In this document: positions 33,250-44,582 of the stretch, in pieces
How the letters are laid out: every line of letters starts with the position of its first letter
Position numbering within the stretch: position 1 is the stretch's first letter
Assembly: GCA_005402585.1 (NCBI GenBank)
Contig: BIFP01000068.1
Coordinates: 1-64,000, forward strand
DNA: 64,000 nucleotides
Direction of reading: 5' to 3'
Source of the DNA: Micromonosporaceae bacterium KJ-029
GTDB lineage: Bacteria; Actinomycetota; Actinomycetes; Mycobacteriales; Micromonosporaceae
Notes under the pieces: model-generated
Database searches by the model: none
What the model was told of the DNA's origin: nothing
What the model saw: only the letters and a program-made list of their open reading frames with translations
Translations under genes and position numbers: made by a program

Positions 33250-34857
33250 GTGACCCTGGATCAGATCGACCTGCTGATGCTCGCCGGGGCCGGGACGGTA
33301 CTGGTGAGTGTCACCGCGGCCCGGGTCGCCTCCCGGGCCGGGGTGCCGATGCTGCTGGCGTACCTCGGGGTCGGGCTGCTGCTCGGCGAGTACGGCCTCG
33401 GCCTGCGTTTCGACGATGCCGAGCTGGCCCACGCGCTCGGTACGGCGGCGCTCGCGGTGATCCTGGTCGAGGGTGGCCTGACCACCCGGTTCTCCGACAT
33501 CCGGCCGGTGCTGGCCCCGGCGGCGGCGCTCGCCACCTCCGGGGTGCTGATCAGCGTCGGGGTCACCGCCGTCGGTGCGCGCCTGCTGCTCGACGTTCCC
33601 TGGCAGCTGGCGCTGCTGCTGGGCGCGGTGGTGTCGTCCACCGACGCGGCGGCGGTCTTCTCGGTGCTGCGGACCCTGCCACTGCCGAGGCGGCTGGCCG
33701 GGTTGGTGGAGGCTGAGTCGGGGCTCAACGACGCGCCCACGGTCATCCTGGTGCTCGCCTTCAGCGCTACCGGCCTCACCGCGACCAGCCCGCTGGAACT
33801 GCTCGTGGAGCTGATCTACCAACTCGGCGTCGGAGGCGCGGTCGGTGTCGCGGTCGGCGCCGCCGGGGTCTGGTTCCTGCGCCGGCTCACCCTGCCCGCC
33901 TCGGGCCTCTACCCGATCGCCACCTTCGCCTGCGGCATCCTCGCCTTCGCCGCCGCCGGGCTCGCCGAGGCCAGCGGCTTCCTCGCCGCCTATCTCGCCG
34001 CGCTGATCCTGGGCAACGCCCGGCTCGCCCACCGGCGAGCCACCGTGTCGGTGGCCGAAGGGTTCGGGTGGATCGCGCAGATCGGCCTGTTCGTCATGCT
34101 CGGCCTGCTGGTCGACCCCCGCGAGCTGCCCGCCGCGATCCTGCCCGCCCTGGCCGTCGGCTCGGTGCTGCTGCTGCTCGCCCGGCCGCTGTCGGTGCTG
34201 CTCACGCTGCTGCCGTTCAACGTGCCGCTGCGGGAACAGATACTGCTGTCCTGGGCCGGGCTGCGCGGCGCCGTACCGATCGTGCTGGCCACCATTCCCG
34301 TGGTCGCCGGGGTCGGCGGCAGCGAGCAGCTGTTCAACATCGTCTTCGTACTGGTCGTCGTGTTCACCCTGCTCCAGGCGCCGGTGCTGCCGTGGCTGGC
34401 GCAACGGCTCGGGCTCAGCAGGGCCGGGGTCGGCCCGGACCTCCAGGTCGAGGCCGCACCGCTGGACGTCATCGACGCGGACCTGCTGCACCTGAGCGTC
34501 GAGCCCGGCTCGCGGATGCACGGCGTGTATGTGCGCGAACTGCGGCTGCCGCCGCCGGCCGCGATCACTCTCGTGGTACGCGACGGCACCGCCTTCGTGC
34601 CGGAACCGGACACCCGACTGCGGCGCGCTGACCAACTACTCGTGGTCACCACCTCGCACGTCCGGGATCGGACGGAACGCCGCCTGCGTGCCGTCGCCCG
34701 GGCCGGTCGGCTCGCCCACTGGCGCGGCGAGACCGGCGAGCCGGACCGCCCCACCGAGGTCCAGCTCCCGCGTACCGCCACCAGCACGGATCCGCCCCCC
34801 GCCCCGCCGGCCCCGCCGAGCGGGCAGCCCCCGTCCGTCCTGATCAGCTCCGGCTGA
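33250..34857 (+). CDS. CPA1-type cation/proton antiporter with TrkA_C domain
   Basis: 535 residues and about 12 transmembrane helices over 1-390. ILVEGGL, SSTDAAAVFSVLR and ESGLNDAPTVILVL are Na(K)/H antiporter motifs of the NhaP2/CvrA type. Residues 400-485 form a TrkA_C regulatory domain (MHGVYVRELRLPPPAAITLV; LLVVTTS). The Pro-rich tail is disordered. It probably exports K or Na for protons under ligand control. Confidence 0.88.
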   Translation: MTLDQIDLLMLAGAGTVLVSVTAARVASRAGVPMLLAYLGVGLLLGEYGLGLRFDDAELAHALGTAALAVILVEGGLTTRFSDIRPVLAPAAALATSGVLISVGVTAVGARLLLDVPWQLALLLGAVVSSTDAAAVFSVLRTLPLPRRLAGLVEAESGLNDAPTVILVLAFSATGLTATSPLELLVELIYQLGVGGAVGVAVGAAGVWFLRRLTLPASGLYPIATFACGILAFAAAGLAEASGFLAAYLAALILGNARLAHRRATVSVAEGFGWIAQIGLFVMLGLLVDPRELPAAILPALAVGSVLLLLARPLSVLLTLLPFNVPLREQILLSWAGLRGAVPIVLATIPVVAGVGGSEQLFNIVFVLVVVFTLLQAPVLPWLAQRLGLSRAGVGPDLQVEAAPLDVIDADLLHLSVEPGSRMHGVYVRELRLPPPAAITLVVRDGTAFVPEPDTRLRRADQLLVVTTSHVRDRTERRLRAVARAGRLAHWRGETGEPDRPTEVQLPRTATSTDPPPAPPAPPSGQPPSVLISSG

Positions 34858-34921
34858 GCCGGTGCCATGCTCGCGGCGACCCGGCGGGAACCATGCCGGG
34901 CCGAGGAGCGACTACCTGTAC

Positions 34922-35758
34922 ATGGGGTGTGAGCAGTGGCGGGAGATTCTGTCGGCGCAGTTGGACGGTGAGGCGACCCCGGACGAGCAGCGCACAGCCG
35001 CGCTGCACCTGGAAACCTGTGCCGGCTGCCGAGGCTGGCTGGACACTGCGGCGATGGTGAACCGGCGGGCGCGTACCCAGGTGGTGACCACGCTGCCGGA
35101 CCTGACCGCAGCGATCCTCGCCGCCGCGCCGCCGCCGCGCCCCCGGCGCTGGCGGTCGCTGGTCGCCGCCGTCACGCCGCAACCCGGGCGCGGAAGCACC
35201 CCGGCCGCCGCCGGCACCCCACGGCCCGAACGCTCGCCCGCCGGGCGCGGCCCGCTGGTCACCGGGCTGCGCGCCGCGCTAGGCCTGCTCGGCGCGGTGC
35301 AACTGGTGCTCGGGCTGGCACAGGTCGGGCAGTCCGACGCGGCCGAGCACCTGCACGCCACCGGCCAGCACCTGTGGCACGAGTCCGCCGCCTGGAACGT
35401 CGCGGTCGGCGCCGGATTCCTCTTCGTCGCGCTGCGCCGGACCCCACCCTCGGGACTGCTGCCGATGCTCAGTGCCTTCGTGGGGACCCTGGTGCTGCTG
35501 TCGGTCAACGACCTCATCGCCTCCCGGGTCGCCGCGGAGCGCCTGGTCAGCCACGGGTTCCTGGTGGTCGGCTACCTGATCACCGTGCTGCTGGCCCGAA
35601 GCCTGCGGCAACCCGGTGGCCCGAGCGACCGGCACCGGCCGGAGCGGTCCCGCTGGCGGCTGCGCCTCGATGAGGTCGACGAGCCCGCCCCGCTGCGCCT
35701 GCTGCCGCCCTACTCGGCCCAGGCCCGACACGGCCGGGACCGCCGCCGCGCCGCCTGA
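34922..35758 (+). CDS. zinc-finger (zf-HC2) membrane protein, probable anti-sigma factor
   Basis: 278 residues. The N-terminal zf-HC2 motif (AALHLETCAGC, about residues 27-37) is followed by a Pro-rich linker and about four transmembrane helices in the second half. It faces the next ECF sigma gene tail to tail, so it may control it, though such pairs are usually co-directional. ATG 34922 is the first Met before the zinc finger. Confidence 0.7.
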   Translation: MGCEQWREILSAQLDGEATPDEQRTAALHLETCAGCRGWLDTAAMVNRRARTQVVTTLPDLTAAILAAAPPPRPRRWRSLVAAVTPQPGRGSTPAAAGTPRPERSPAGRGPLVTGLRAALGLLGAVQLVLGLAQVGQSDAAEHLHATGQHLWHESAAWNVAVGAGFLFVALRRTPPSGLLPMLSAFVGTLVLLSVNDLIASRVAAERLVSHGFLVVGYLITVLLARSLRQPGGPSDRHRPERSRWRLRLDEVDEPAPLRLLPPYSAQARHGRDRRRAA

Positions 35759-35881
35759 CGCTGCCCCCAGCCCCGCACCTCGGCCTGTCGCCCCGAGCCG
35801 GAGGCCTGTCCCCCCGCGCCGGAGGGCTCGACGCCCTGTGCTGGAAGCGGGCGGCCGGTGCGGTCGCCCTGAGCCAAGCCG

Positions 35882-36472
35882 TCAGCCGGCGGCGCCCCCA
35901 CCACTGCGGTGAGGCGGCGCGGGCCGCGCCGGCGCCGGCTGCATCGCCGCGACCAGGTCCTCGCGGGCCCGGGCCACCCGGGACCGGATGGTGCCGACCG
36001 GTACGTCGCAGACCTGCGCGGCCTCGGCGTACGACAGCCCGAACAGTTGGGTGGTCACGAACGCCTCCCGGCGCTCGGGGGCGAGACCGTCGAGCAGCCG
36101 GTGCAGCACCACCTGCTCGTCCACCCCGGCGCGTACCCCGGCCGAAGTCGCTTCGGCGGCGGACTGCCAGTCGGCGAGGTTCGCGGTACGCGGGCGGGAC
36201 GTGGCGGCCCGCACCTGGTCGACCGCGACCCGGCGGGCGATGGCGAGCAGCCAGGTCCGGGCCGTGGACCGGCCGGCGAACGACGGCAGGGCACGCCAGG
36301 CCCGCAGGTACGTCTCCTGGACCAGGTCGTCGACGTCCCGCACCCCGGGCAGGTGCGCCAGGAACCGCCGTACGTCGTGCTGCGTAGCGCGGACGAACGC
36401 CGCGGCGGCGGCATGGTCGCCCCGGCTCGCGGCGAACGCGTACCCGGTTGTGTCGTCGGTCACGGCTGTCAT
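35882..36472 (-). CDS. ECF RNA polymerase sigma factor
   Basis: 196 residues: region 2 DVRRFLAHLPGVRDVDDLVQ and TYLRAWRALPSF, region 4 LAPERREAFVTTQLFGLSY and VPVGTIRSRVARARED. Its composition resembles SigC-like sigma factors of actinobacteria. It ends 123 bp from the zinc-finger gene on the other strand; that gap shows nothing but GC-rich sequence. Confidence 0.9.
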   Translation of the reverse strand: MTAVTDDTTGYAFAASRGDHAAAAAFVRATQHDVRRFLAHLPGVRDVDDLVQETYLRAWRALPSFAGRSTARTWLLAIARRVAVDQVRAATSRPRTANLADWQSAAEATSAGVRAGVDEQVVLHRLLDGLAPERREAFVTTQLFGLSYAEAAQVCDVPVGTIRSRVARAREDLVAAMQPAPARPAPPHRSGGGAAG

Positions 36473-36529
36473 CGCCGTATTGGTCGGACGGGCCCCCCGA
36501 TTGGTTCCCGCCAGCGTGGACGAGTTTGG

Positions 36530-38782
<2,253 letters not shown>

Positions 38783-38793
38783 CGCTGGTCCCG

Positions 38794-39801
38794 TCAGTCG
38801 TGCTCGTGTCCGGGCGTGCCGTGCCCGTCGTCCGGTGTGGTGGCGGTGCCGCCACCGGGCGTGGCCGCGTCGTGGTCGCCGACGTGCACGGTGAACTCGG
38901 CGGTGCGTACCGTTCCACCGTGCCGGAAGTCGAGGTAGAGCCGGTACGCGCCGGCCGAGGGGAACTCGGCGGCGAAGCTCACCGCCGGGCCGGGTGCCGT
39001 CCGCCCGTCGCCCGGGGCACCCTCGGGGTGTACGTGCAGGTACGCCAGGTCGCCCTGCCGCAGCGCGACGAGGTGCCCGTACGCGCCCAGGTACGGCTCC
39101 AGGTCGGTGACCGGTACGCCGTCGCGGCTGACGGTGAGCGTCAGCGTCGCGGTACGACCGGGCTGCGGCGTGCCGTCGAGGGTGACCGTGTAGCCGTCGA
39201 CCGTGGTGTTGCTCGCCGGGGCGGGCAGCGGTCGCTCGGTCAGCTCGCCGGGGACGGTCACGTCGACGCCCAGCGTCAGCGGCTCGGCGCCGGTCGGGGT
39301 GAAGTCGGCGAAGGCCCGCCACACCCCGGGCGAGCCCAGCGGCGAGGTGACCCGCCAGGTGCCGTCGGCGGCCAGTTCGGGATGCACGTGCCGGAACCCG
39401 GACAGGTCGCGCCGGGCGACGATGAGGTGCATCCGCTTGTCGTGGGCCACGTCGTACCGGGTCACCGGCTCGCCGTCGGGCCCGGTGATTCGGAAGGCGA
39501 ACTCCCCCTCCGGCGCCGGGACCGGCACCAGGGTGTAGCCGCGCTCGGAGACGAGCAGCCCACCCGGCAGGTGCCCGCCGGCACCCTCGTCGTGCCCGGC
39601 CGCGTTGTCGTCGTGCCCGGTGGTCCCCTCACCCTGGCCGGGCGTGGCGGGGCCGGTCCCGCCGTGGCTGTCGCCTCCGCCTTCGTGTTCGGCGGTGACG
39701 ACCGGGGCGGCGGGGCCGGTCACCTGGCCGACCCCGTACGCCGTCCCGAACATCGCCGCGAGGCCGAGCGCGAAGCCGCTCAGCTTCGTCGCTGTGTTCA
39801 T
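38794..39801 (-). CDS. secreted His-rich protein of the copper operon
   Basis: 335 residues. A hydrophobic N-terminus (LSGFALGLAAMFGTAYGVG) is a signal or anchor. Next comes a His/Gly/Asp-rich stretch (about 38-80), then a beta-rich domain with several His-x-His motifs (FRHVHPEL, LAYLHVHPEG), and a His-rich tail ending GHEHD. Probably an extracytoplasmic copper-binding protein working with CopA. The family is common in actinobacterial copper loci but uncharacterised. 11 bp from copA. Confidence 0.75.
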   Translation of the reverse strand: MNTATKLSGFALGLAAMFGTAYGVGQVTGPAAPVVTAEHEGGGDSHGGTGPATPGQGEGTTGHDDNAAGHDEGAGGHLPGGLLVSERGYTLVPVPAPEGEFAFRITGPDGEPVTRYDVAHDKRMHLIVARRDLSGFRHVHPELAADGTWRVTSPLGSPGVWRAFADFTPTGAEPLTLGVDVTVPGELTERPLPAPASNTTVDGYTVTLDGTPQPGRTATLTLTVSRDGVPVTDLEPYLGAYGHLVALRQGDLAYLHVHPEGAPGDGRTAPGPAVSFAAEFPSAGAYRLYLDFRHGGTVRTAEFTVHVGDHDAATPGGGTATTPDDGHGTPGHEHD

Positions 39802-39833
39802 CGTGGCACCTCGGCTTCCCCGGCCCGCCGCCG

Positions 39834-40043
39834 TCAGGCGCCGGCCAGCTCGTAGCCGGCCTCGTCAACGGCCGCCCGCACCGCGTCGTCGTCCAGCGGC
39901 TGGTCGCTGGTGACGGTGACCCGGCCGGCGGCCAGGTCGACCTGGACCTCGTCGACACCCGGGATCGCGCCGACCTCGGCGCTGACCGCGCTGACGCAGT
40001 GCCCGCAGGTCATGCCCTGCACCTGGTACGTCGTGGTGACCAT
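39834..40043 (-). CDS. copZ: copper chaperone CopZ (heavy-metal-associated domain)
   Basis: 69 residues forming one ferredoxin-like HMA domain with GMTCGHC (residues 10-16) binding Cu(I). It hands copper to CopA and CsoR. ATG 40043. First gene of the minus-strand copper operon, divergent from csoR. Confidence 0.93.
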   Translation of the reverse strand: MVTTTYQVQGMTCGHCVSAVSAEVGAIPGVDEVQVDLAAGRVTVTSDQPLDDDAVRAAVDEAGYELAGA

Positions 40044-40095
40044 CGGAACTCTCCTCTCCACGCCCCGCCCAGGACGGGCCGAGCACATCTTCCGA

Positions 40096-40112
40096 ATACC
40101 CACCCGGGGTAT
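40096..40112. promoter_or_regulatory. CsoR operator, copZ side
   Basis: ATACCC-ACCCG-GGGTAT, a 17-bp palindrome like the box at 11012, 53 bp upstream of copZ in the copZ-csoR divergent region. Confidence 0.75.
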
Positions 40113-40129
40113 CCGTGGCCGACCGTACC

Positions 40130-40146
40130 ATACCCCCCAGGGGTAA
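40130..40146. promoter_or_regulatory. CsoR operator, csoR side
   Basis: ATACCCCCCAGGGGTAA, one base from a full palindrome, 14 bp before the csoR start; implies autoregulation. Confidence 0.75.
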
Positions 40147-40160
40147 GCTATCCTGGTGGC

Positions 40161-40457
40161 ATGACCACACCTGCGCCGATCCGCGGCTACACCGCCAGCA
40201 AGGACCAGCTGCTCGCCCGGCTGCGCCGTGTCGAGGGCCAGGTACGCGGCATCGAGAAGATGGTCGACGAGGATCGCTACTGCATCGACGTGCTCACCCA
40301 GATCTCCGCCATCCAGGCCGCACTGGACAAGGTCGCCCTCGGACTGCTCGACGGGCACGCCCGGCACTGCATGCACGAAGGCGCCGCGGAGGGCCGCGCC
40401 GACGAGATGGCCACCGAGATGATGGCCGCCGTCGGCCGACTGATGAAGCGCGGCTGA
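40161..40457 (+). CDS. csoR: copper-sensing repressor CsoR
   Basis: 98 residues, all-helical DUF156 family. RLRRVEGQVRGIEKMV is the signature. The Cu(I) ligands Cys41, His66 and Cys70 have the spacing of Mycobacterium tuberculosis CsoR. Apo-protein binds ATACCCC/GGGGTAT boxes; Cu(I) releases it. Three such boxes occur in the window. Confidence 0.95.
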   Translation: MTTPAPIRGYTASKDQLLARLRRVEGQVRGIEKMVDEDRYCIDVLTQISAIQAALDKVALGLLDGHARHCMHEGAAEGRADEMATEMMAAVGRLMKRG

Positions 40458-40866
40458 CCCGGCCTCCCCGGCCGCCGCCACCCACTCCGCAGCCTCCGCC
40501 ACGCACCCGCCGTAGGCCGCCACCCTCCGCGTTGAGCCACCCCGTCACAGGTCACCCGCTGCGGCGCCCGCTGTGTCGCAAATCGGCGACACGCCCTCAC
40601 GACCTGCGTTCCGATCTCAGGCTGGCTACGATTCGCACACGATGGCCAGCCGATATCCGTGTCTTCCGGCCCGCGCCCGCCGTCGGGCGCGCACCTCCGC
40701 CGCCGCTCTGCGGCGGCCGTCGAGAGTCGGCCCGACACTCACGGTACGCAGCCGCCCCGCCACATTCAGTCGGCCCACGCTGCCCGCCGCACCGGCCGTG
40801 CGGCGGCGCTGAACCGACTCGCCCGCCGGCACGTACTCAGCCCTGGAATCGTTGGGAGACACTGAA

Positions 40867-42246
40867 TTGGGCGCCGACCACACCCGTTCCGCTCCGCCCA
40901 CCCCGCCCGGGGTGCGGCGGATCCTCATCGTGACGGTGGTCCCCCTCTTCGTCGCCACGCTGATCGCCGCCATCGTGCTCTGGCCCCGGGACGCGCCGCG
41001 TCCCGAGGCCGCCGACGACACGCCCCGCTACCACGGCACCGTCACCCGGGTGGTGACCGAGCCGTGCCCGCCCAACCCGGCGGTCCCGGAGGGCACCCCG
41101 ACGACGGCGCAGGGGCCGTGCGGCACCGTCACCGTACGGGTGCAGGACGGTCCGGACGCCGGCCAGGAGGTGCAGACGCCGGTACCGGACGGACCCGGTG
41201 CACCCCGGGTCAGCGCCGGGGACGACATCATCCTGGTCTCGCTGACCGACCCGGAGGATCCGTCGATCAGCACCTACAACATCGCCGAGCACCAGCGCGG
41301 CAAGCCGCTGATCTGGCTCGCGGTGCTGTTCGCCGCCGCGATCGTCGCCTTCGGGCGGCTGCGCGGACTGGCCGCCCTGGCCGGCCTGGCGGCGAGCTTC
41401 GCCATCCTGCTGACCTTCGTGCTGCCCGGCATCAGCGCCGGCCATTCGCCGCTGGTGGTCGCCATCGTCGGCTCGGCGTTGATCATGTTCGTGGTGCTGT
41501 ACCTGACGCACGGGGTGTCCGCGCAGACGTCGGTGGCCGTACTGGGCACGCTCGGCAGTCTGGTGCTCACCGGGCTGCTCGGCCTGGCCGCCACCATGGG
41601 CACCCATCTGACCGGCTTCGGCAGCGAGGACGCCACCACGCTGTCCATGTTCCGGGGCGACGTCGATCTGCACGGCCTGCTGCTGGCCGGCATCATCATC
41701 GGTTCGCTGGGGGTGCTCGACGACGTCACGGTCACCCAGGCAGCAACGGTCACCGAGCTGGGCCACGCCAACCCGAACTTCTCCCGCCGCGAGCTGTACC
41801 GCGCGGCGACCCGGGTCGGGCGGGCGCACATCGCCTCGGTGGTCAACACCATCGTCCTGGCGTACGCCGGCGCGTCGCTGCCGCTACTGCTCCTGCTCAC
41901 CGCCGACTCCCGGGCGCTGGGCCAGATCTTGACCAGCGAGTTCCTCGCCCAGGAGATCGTCCGCAGCGTGGTGGCCACGCTCGGGCTGATCGCCGCCGTA
42001 CCGCTGACCACCGCCCTGGCCGTGGTGGTGACCACCGCCGGCCGACGACGGACGGCCGACGGTGGCGAGCGCGGCACGCCCGACGACTCCGGCCGGACCA
42101 CCACCAGCAACCCCAGGCTTCCCCGGCCGGCGACGGACCGGGCCGAGGCGCTCCAGGCGCTCAGCACACCGCGTACCCGCAACACGTCCCCCGCCGCCCC
42201 GTCGGGGTGGCCCGAACCGGACAGGAGCACGGACACCACATGGTGA
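40867..42246 (+). CDS. YibE/F-like family membrane protein
   Basis: About 459 residues. One N-terminal transmembrane helix, an extracytoplasmic part to about residue 150, then about seven helices with LGVLDDVTVTQAATVTELG, the YibE/F signature, and a hydrophilic tail. TTG 40867 has GGGAG 9 nt upstream; TTG 40852 is the alternative. Function unknown. The 400 bases upstream hold a GTGTCGC/GCGACAC inverted repeat (40573-40592) and nothing else clear. Confidence 0.85.
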   Translation: MGADHTRSAPPTPPGVRRILIVTVVPLFVATLIAAIVLWPRDAPRPEAADDTPRYHGTVTRVVTEPCPPNPAVPEGTPTTAQGPCGTVTVRVQDGPDAGQEVQTPVPDGPGAPRVSAGDDIILVSLTDPEDPSISTYNIAEHQRGKPLIWLAVLFAAAIVAFGRLRGLAALAGLAASFAILLTFVLPGISAGHSPLVVAIVGSALIMFVVLYLTHGVSAQTSVAVLGTLGSLVLTGLLGLAATMGTHLTGFGSEDATTLSMFRGDVDLHGLLLAGIIIGSLGVLDDVTVTQAATVTELGHANPNFSRRELYRAATRVGRAHIASVVNTIVLAYAGASLPLLLLLTADSRALGQILTSEFLAQEIVRSVVATLGLIAAVPLTTALAVVVTTAGRRRTADGGERGTPDDSGRTTTSNPRLPRPATDRAEALQALSTPRTRNTSPAAPSGWPEPDRSTDTTW

Positions 42247-42387
42247 CACTCCTCAGCGTGACCGCCCCGGCCGATCCGGGCAGCATGCGTGTCGCTGGTC
42301 ACCCACCGCGATTACGAAATGACGTATCTAGTCGGGTTCGAGGCGTAGAAGCCCACATCGACTGTCGGGTAACCTCACTGCCGGTCA

Positions 42388-42529
42388 CCGCCGAAGGCGC
42401 GCAGCGGCGCCTGCGGTGCCGCCGCCCAATCGCCAGCAGGCGAGCCGGGGACCCAGGTACGTGGGGTGAATCCGCGACAGCGGTAGGGGCCGCTTCCGTC
42501 CCGAACCCGTCAGCTAACCCGGTCGGCGG
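42388..42529 (+). promoter_or_regulatory. c-di-AMP riboswitch (ydaO-yuaA)
   Basis: Outer stem CCGCCGA 42388-42394 pairs with TCGGCGG 42523-42529. Inside are the conserved blocks GGGGACCCAG (near 42447), TGGGGTGAATCC (near 42462) and AACCCGTCAGCTAACCCGG (near 42503) of this class. In actinobacteria ydaO commonly controls secreted cell-wall hydrolases, as the next gene suggests; c-di-AMP normally turns expression off. Confidence 0.93.
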
Positions 42530-42547
42530 TCGATGGAAGGGAAGACA

Positions 42548-43561
42548 GTGACGGCACCCCTACGCCGCTGGTTCACACCTGTGGTGGCCGTGTTCGCCGC
42601 GTTCGCCGTGTTCGCCGGGCCGCTACCGGCGATGGCCGCGCCGACGCCCCCCAAGCCCGCCGAGCACGACGACGACCCGCCGATGCTCAACGATCTGATC
42701 GAGGCGACCAACCGGGACTACTCCAAGGCCAAGGCGAAGCTGGAGAAGTCCAAGAAGCGTCAGCTCGAACTCGCCGTGGAGGTCGGCCGGGCCCAGGCCG
42801 ACCTGGACGCGCTCACCCCGCAGGTCGCCGAGATCGCGACGCAGTCGTACCGAACGGGCCGAATCGGTGCGATCGGCATGCTGTTGCAGAGCAACGCCCC
42901 CGATTCGTTCATCGACCGCGCCTCCGCGCTCGACGAGCTGAACCTGTTCAACGACAAGAAGCTGGGCGAGGTCAACGCGATCAAGCTTCGCGCGGAGCAG
43001 GCCAAGCTCGCGCTCGACGCCGAGGTGCGCGAGCAGCAGAAGCTGACCAACGACATGGCCCGCAAGAAGAGCGACGCGGAGAAGTCGCTCCGGCTGGTCG
43101 GCGGTACGGGCCTCACCGGCGGTCTGGTGGCGGCCACCTCTCCGGTCGCCCGCGTCGGGCCCAACCGGGCATCGGACGGCAGCTGGAGGCCCGAGTCGTG
43201 CAGCCAGCGGGACCCGACCACGTCGGGCTGCATCACGCCCCGCACCCTGCACATGTACAAGGAGGTCAAGCGGGCCGGCTTCAACCGGTTCGTGGGCTGC
43301 TACCGGCCGGGCGACAAGTGGGAACACCCCAAGGGCCGGGCCTGTGACTGGTCCTTGCAGAACAGCGGCTTCCGTCCCTGGTACAACAACGACACCCGGA
43401 TCTACGGCAACAACCTGGCGGCCTTCCTGGTCCGCAATGCCGACCGCCTGGGCATCTATTACGTGATCTGGAACCGACAGATCTGGTTCCCGGCAACGGG
43501 CTGGAGTTCATACAGCGGGCCGTCGAACCACACCGACCACGTCCACGTGTCACTGCTCTGA
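42548..43561 (+). CDS. secreted coiled-coil protein with ARB_07466-like C-terminal domain
   Basis: 337 residues. Signal peptide to about residue 30 (cleaved near AMAA). A long coiled coil follows (about 50-185; YSKAKAKLEKSKKRQLELAV), like RipA/CwlO-type cell-wall hydrolases. The C-terminal 120 residues (CITPRTLHMYKEVKRAGF, GRACDWSL, NHTDHVHVSLL) keep the His/Asp pattern of peptidoglycan-peptidase-like domains, so a Zn peptidase role is plausible but unproven. GTG 42548 has AAGGGAAG upstream and leaves the riboswitch stem intact, unlike ATG 42533. Confidence 0.82.
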   Translation: MTAPLRRWFTPVVAVFAAFAVFAGPLPAMAAPTPPKPAEHDDDPPMLNDLIEATNRDYSKAKAKLEKSKKRQLELAVEVGRAQADLDALTPQVAEIATQSYRTGRIGAIGMLLQSNAPDSFIDRASALDELNLFNDKKLGEVNAIKLRAEQAKLALDAEVREQQKLTNDMARKKSDAEKSLRLVGGTGLTGGLVAATSPVARVGPNRASDGSWRPESCSQRDPTTSGCITPRTLHMYKEVKRAGFNRFVGCYRPGDKWEHPKGRACDWSLQNSGFRPWYNNDTRIYGNNLAAFLVRNADRLGIYYVIWNRQIWFPATGWSSYSGPSNHTDHVHVSLL

Positions 43562-43573
43562 GACGCGCCCACC

Positions 43574-43606
43574 GAGGGCCGTCCCGCCACCGGCGGGGCG
43601 GCCCTC
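43574..43606. terminator. bidirectional hairpin between convergent genes
   Basis: GAGGGCCG-T-CCCGCC pairs with GGCGGG-G-CGGCCCTC around a 3-nt loop, 12 bp after one stop and 74 bp from the other. Confidence 0.7.
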
Positions 43607-43680
43607 GCCGTACCCAGAAAGTGGGCCCGAGGCGGTCGCCGGCGACGCTGGCCGGCGCCGCGGTCAGGCGACAGCTTCCG

Positions 43681-44379
43681 TCAGGCGGCGGGCGCCACCG
43701 CGCCGGCCACCCCGGCCGGTTCCGCGGCCACCGCCCGCACCTCACCGGCGGCCAGCCGGTACGACATACCCACCACCGCGCACCGCCCGGCCGCCACCTC
43801 GGCGGCGAGCCCCTCGGAGGAACCCAGCATCGCCTCGACGGTCTGCTCGATGTGGATGTCCACGATCCGGTCCAGCTCGTCCACCCCCGCCTCCCGGGCC
43901 CGGTGCAGGCTGGGCACCACCGCGTCCACCACGGCACGCAGGTGACCCGACGGCGAGCTGCCGGTGGCCAGGGTGTCGCGGGCCGCCTGGACGGCACCGC
44001 ACGAGTCGTGCCCGAGCACCACCACCAGCGGCGTACGCAGCACGGTCACCGCGTACTCGACGCTGCCCAGCACCTCGGGCCCGACGGTGTGCCCGGCGGT
44101 CCGGACCACGAAGAGGTCACCCAGCCCACGGTCGAAGATGATCTCGGCGGCCAGCCGGGAGTCGGAGCAGCCCACGATCACCGCGAACGGGTGCTGTTCG
44201 GCCGCGACGGCGGCCCGGCGCCCGGCGTCCTGGTGCGGGTGCCGCAGCGTACCGCTGACGAACCGTTGGTTACCGGCGATCAGCTCGGCGAGCGCCCGCT
44301 GCGGGGCGCCGGGAACGTCCGCGGTGAGGTACTCGCGCTCCGGCCCTGGTTGCGCGCCGACTGGTCCGGGTCGAGTCAT
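43681..44379 (-). CDS. beta-class carbonic anhydrase
   Basis: 232 residues. Zn ligands Cys71 (in GCSDSR, with Asp73 and Arg75), His124 and Cys127 (GHDSC) are all present. Interconverts CO2 and bicarbonate in the cytoplasm. The C-terminus is Ala/Val-rich. Divergent from a small HTH gene, with an AT-rich repeat between them. Confidence 0.95.
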   Translation of the reverse strand: MTRPGPVGAQPGPEREYLTADVPGAPQRALAELIAGNQRFVSGTLRHPHQDAGRRAAVAAEQHPFAVIVGCSDSRLAAEIIFDRGLGDLFVVRTAGHTVGPEVLGSVEYAVTVLRTPLVVVLGHDSCGAVQAARDTLATGSSPSGHLRAVVDAVVPSLHRAREAGVDELDRIVDIHIEQTVEAMLGSSEGLAAEVAAGRCAVVGMSYRLAAGEVRAVAAEPAGVAGAVAPAA

Positions 44380-44489
44380 CCGGCTGCACCTCGCTATTCG
44401 GTGTAATGCCTGGTCATCCCGGGCCGACGCTGGTCGCGGGCTGCCATCACCGTCACACGCACCACAAGATGCGTCAAGCTATACGTGAT

Positions 44490-44507
44490 ATGCATTTCAT
44501 GCATTTC
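44490..44507. repeat. tandem 9-bp repeat ATGCATTTC x2
   Basis: Two perfect head-to-tail copies of ATGCATTTC in an AT-rich patch inside a 203-bp divergent intergenic region. Could be an operator for the HTH gene 75 bp downstream. Confidence 0.5.
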
Positions 44508-44582
44508 TCGACGCTTGCGCGCGAGTGAGGCCGGCCAACGACGCGACGTGCGGCCCGGAGAACCCGGAGGACAGGTCATACG

